NCBI GenBank assembly: GCA_964412815.1
Contig: CAYPQF010000034.1
Coordinates: 186,001-250,000, forward strand
Source: JAOAFZ01 sp964412815
Lineage (GTDB): Bacteria > Patescibacteriota > Microgenomatia > UBA1406 > GWC2-37-13
Length of the DNA: 64,000 nt
Direction of reading: 5' to 3'
Made by a program: the position numbers and the translations under genes. Shown here in pieces: positions 61,620 to 64,000 of the stretch (position 1 is the stretch's first letter; every line of letters begins with the position of its first letter). The notes below the pieces were generated by a model. That model saw only the letters and a list, made by a program, of their open reading frames with translations. It made no database searches and was not told where the DNA came from.

Positions 61620-64000
61620 TCCATCACAATCCAGTCAATCGCCGCGTCCGAGGGGGGACTGTCAGAAAACTCAACCGTAAATCCTTCCGCAGACTTTGAT
61701 CGTACGGCAACCTGTGTCAACCATGAAGGAGTAACCGAGACTGCGTATTCCAGAGTTGGATGGGGTTTAGGAAAACGAATCTCTATTTGTTTTATATTGG
61801 TATCTACTTTGACATTTATCCCTCGAACCATCTCGTTTCCTTTAAGTATGCCTTCTTTTATCGAAAGTGTTCCGTCTGTACCAATTTCGATGCTACCGCC
61901 GGCCATCCGAATCGGGGCCGTTCTTCCGGACTGCAAGTGGAGTGCGCCGGAAAGCGTATTGAGCGTTGCTTCTCCGGTGTCAGTAAAGCCTTCTAGTACC
62001 AATATGCCGGCTGTCAGGGTTCCCGTCAATCCAGCGTTATGCAGATTGGCATTGTCACTCACTATCAACGTTTCGAGTGCGGCGGCGTTACTGGCAGTCA
62101 GCGTTTGAGCCGTCTCCGTGAGTGCCGCAGCTATACGAGCGGTAGCCAGCTCGTCATGCAGCGATGACAGCTCTGCTGAGAACGAAGCAATCGATGCCGC
62201 CAGTGTGGCAGTTTGAGCGTCTTCCGGGGGAGTGGCAAGCGCATTGATTCGTTGTTGCAGACTGGAAACTGCGGTCTGAACCGCTTCGAGTTGTAACCGG
62301 GTGGATGATTCTGTCTTTGAGAGACGGTCTACCGATTGCTGTTGTTGCTGGATCGAGCGGGTAAGCAGTGCAGACATGTGGCCATACGACAGACTATAAT
62401 CTCCTTCGGTTCCGTAGACCAGTTCGGGGATTACTGCCTGTACTTCCTGGGCTATAAATCCGATGTCGCGGCTGCCATTCGAGAGCCAGCTATAGCTTAC
62501 CGGGTTAAGCTGGAGCAGATCTTCAAGACCGTACTCAAGCGGCAGGATATTCGTTTTTTTGGTCCGGTCAGAGGTATCCGTCCAGATACCTGTCGAGGTC
62601 AGCCGTGCTCCTGAATCGTCACGGATACTGTCACTGCCTCCGTTGTTTTGAATAAACAACGCATTAGTGGATGAAACAGTAATCTGGAGTTTTCCCGCAG
62701 GAGTTGAAGTTCCTATACCAATCCGGTCAGTTGCAGCATCGGAATAGAAAAGGGACGAGTCTAAGCCACCTTTAATCCTGACTGATCCAGTAGAAAGTGA
62801 ACGTTCGTTAAAAACTGCTCCACCATCTTTGGTGATATAGGCAAGTGCGCTTTCAGAGCTATCCCACCATTCCTGTAAATTTGCGACCTGTGCCGGGGAT
62901 GATTTTATACTCAGTAAGACTTGATTTCGGTTGTTGTTTTCACTTCCGATCAGTAAGCCTCCGTTTGTGTTAATTCTTCTTCTCAGATACGTATCCATTC
63001 CTGCATTTCCAGGTCCCCATATTGTTTTGCCGTTTGCAAGAATCCGTACTCTACGAATCTGTTCTCCCGCTATTCCCCCTCCAAAAATTGTTGAATCAGG
63101 TCCGCCACTTGCCATATTAAAAAACTCATTTCCGTGATGACGATTAAAGCCACTCGCATAACCTTCGACAACTCTATTTGACAACTTTAGTATCGCTTGA
63201 GAACCGGTGTTTCCAACGGTACTTAAATCAATCATTGAGTTCAAGCCGTTCATCGTAAGTTTATTATTGAAAACTACCGGGGCAGATGCAGACAGAGTAT
63301 TACTAATGGTCACCGGTCCATTTAAGAGGAGAGACCCGGTAACGGTATCACCCGTCCGCTTGACCCAGATATCGCCGGAACCACCCGCCGTTAATCCCAG
63401 TTGTTCGCGGGCGTCAGCCACGGTTGTTGCCCCAGTACCTCCTTTTGAGACGGGTACAGTGCCAGCGAGGGCAGCAATCGGCAGGGCTGCCGGATTGACG
63501 CCAAGCTTATTCTCAGAAACAGTTAGTGTAGTATCCAGCGCAAGCTGTTGCAAGATAAACTCGTTAGTGACGGGTTCCGGCAGGAGTGGGGTTACCTGTT
63601 CTGCTACCCAGTTCTCAGACACGGCGAGTGCTGTATCCTGCAATACCAGTGACTGATTATCTATGGCAGCACGGAACTCTGACCCACTCAGTTCAAGGCC
63701 CGGACCAGCAGTATAGCTGGCAGGTGGATCAACTTGCGTCGGAACACGCTGGTGATATGTTGCGGCGATAAAAATTTTATTATTTTTGGTGCTGATAGAG
63801 ATATGTTCACCAGCAACCAGCAACGATTGCACATAGTTCCGGACATACTCATCGGCGTAATATCGATTGGAGGTACCTTCTGTAAGATCATCAGTCGTAT
63901 ATGAACTTAAATTCAGCTGCGGGGGAGCGGGTGGAACTGCCGGTTGAGATGTCACAATCAGAGCGCCCATTTTATCGGGAACATCCTCTCTATACCGTAC
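61616..64000 (-). CDS. Tail-fibre-like surface protein with S74 chaperone domain, N-terminus outside window
   Basis: At least 794 codons; an ATG at 63970 is not necessarily the start because the frame is open to the window edge (VRYREDVPDK precedes it). N-terminal: Pro-rich stretch, then SSYTTDDLTEGTSNRYYAD and a tail-fibre-like beta region (SKGGTGATTVADAREQLGL). Fibre motif IGIGTSTPAGKLQITV follows. Near residue 470 lies an S74-type domain: TSDRTKKTNILPLEYGLEDLL, VSYSWLSNG and DIGFIAQEVQAVIPELVY. Then a coiled coil, the shared modules NANLHNAGLTGTLTAGILVL and APIRMAGGSIEIGTDG, and a last beta domain ending IDWIVMD. It is the intact relative of the broken gene at 42461-50705. Confidence 0.85.
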   Translation of the reverse strand, partial: VRYREDVPDKMGALIVTSQPAVPPAPPQLNLSSYTTDDLTEGTSNRYYADEYVRNYVQSLLVAGEHISISTKNNKIFIAATYHQRVPTQVDPPASYTAGPGLELSGSEFRAAIDNQSLVLQDTALAVSENWVAEQVTPLLPEPVTNEFILQQLALDTTLTVSENKLGVNPAALPIAALAGTVPVSKGGTGATTVADAREQLGLTAGGSGDIWVKRTGDTVTGSLLLNGPVTISNTLSASAPVVFNNKLTMNGLNSMIDLSTVGNTGSQAILKLSNRVVEGYASGFNRHHGNEFFNMASGGPDSTIFGGGIAGEQIRRVRILANGKTIWGPGNAGMDTYLRRRINTNGGLLIGSENNNRNQVLLSIKSSPAQVANLQEWWDSSESALAYITKDGGAVFNERSLSTGSVRIKGGLDSSLFYSDAATDRIGIGTSTPAGKLQITVSSTNALFIQNNGGSDSIRDDSGARLTSTGIWTDTSDRTKKTNILPLEYGLEDLLQLNPVSYSWLSNGSRDIGFIAQEVQAVIPELVYGTEGDYSLSYGHMSALLTRSIQQQQQSVDRLSKTESSTRLQLEAVQTAVSSLQQRINALATPPEDAQTATLAASIASFSAELSSLHDELATARIAAALTETAQTLTASNAAALETLIVSDNANLHNAGLTGTLTAGILVLEGFTDTGEATLNTLSGALHLQSGRTAPIRMAGGSIEIGTDGTLSIKEGILKGNEMVRGINVKVDTNIKQIEIRFPKPHPTLEYAVSVTPSWLTQVAVRSKSAEGFTVEFSDSPPSDAAIDWIVMD

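Noticed and set aside
42461..64000. Prophage, because of S74 tail-fibre-like proteins
   Set aside because: No terminase, portal, capsid, lysis or integrase genes are present; the fibres are separated by housekeeping genes and at least two loci encode membrane anchors.

Overview
The window looks like a chromosomal segment of a Candidate Phyla Radiation (Patescibacteria) bacterium, most likely Microgenomates-like. This is inferred from gene content and style, not from a marker-gene search. The supporting signs are: compact single-copy housekeeping genes (eno, rpiB, tkt, thyA, folA, fmt, rho, secE-nusG-rplK-rplA, tyrS, leuS, tgt); a DNA-uptake set (dprA, comEA, and a comEC split into two genes); many membrane-anchored or secreted proteins with Thr/Pro linkers, and phage-tail-fibre-like surface proteins without any phage structural genes; and very few Shine-Dalgarno sequences. 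TGA is a normal stop here, so the code is 11.

Layout. 0-5 kb: the end of a LytR-type gene, a secreted protein with an ATP-synthase-c-like membrane hairpin, a decayed tail-fibre-like pseudogene, and a frameshifted glycoside hydrolase with CARDB-like and dockerin-like ends. 5-16.7 kb: enolase, a phosphatase/kinase fusion with an unknown partner, dprA, rpiB, tatD, a glycosyltransferase, folA, thyA and a CYTH protein. 16.7-18 kb: a 1.28-kb AT-rich non-coding stretch with a perfect DnaA box. 18-24.6 kb: fmt, a likely structured RNA of about 170 nt with its own promoter, rho, a CsoR-fold protein without metal ligands, trxB, a LysM/M23 peptidase and a PaaX-like protein. 24.6-30.7 kb: an AT-rich gap, a stand-alone recombinase core-binding protein coupled to a large surface protein, and an O-antigen-ligase/TPR gene interrupted by a stop. 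30.7-35.1 kb: com genes and two secreted proteins. 35.2-42.3 kb: secE-nusG-rplK-rplA, a HEPN-like protein coupled to a P-type Ca2+ ATPase, and transketolase. 42.4-50.7 kb: an 8.2-kb tail-fibre-like surface gene broken by two 8-bp tandem duplications and one in-frame TGA. 50.7-64 kb: tyrS, a GC-richer pair of membrane genes, an amidinotransferase-like enzyme, an RRM protein, tgt without its zinc cysteines, a fused archaeal-type CoA biosynthesis enzyme, leuS, tRNA-Lys, a small ORF flanked by inverted repeats, a hyaluronan-synthase-like glycosyltransferase, and another S74-type surface protein cut by the window edge.

How the parts fit. At least four loci encode related surface proteins: each has a membrane anchor or signal, tail-fibre-like repeats, an S74 or G2-like maturation region in three of them, and a C-terminal module ending in a Trp-hydrophobic-Val type motif. 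They occupy more than 14 kb. Together with the glycosyltransferases, glycoside hydrolase, M23 peptidase and com genes they suggest a cell that invests heavily in its surface and in taking up DNA and polymers. Most genes have a TATAAT/TACAAT -10 box only 6-10 nt before the start codon and no Shine-Dalgarno, implying largely leaderless transcription.

Most striking observations: the archaeal-type PPAT fused to a GTP-dependent dephospho-CoA kinase-like domain; the paired 8-bp duplications in the giant surface gene; the recombinase-domain/surface-protein pair; the c-subunit-like hairpin on a secreted protein; and the structured RNA before rho.
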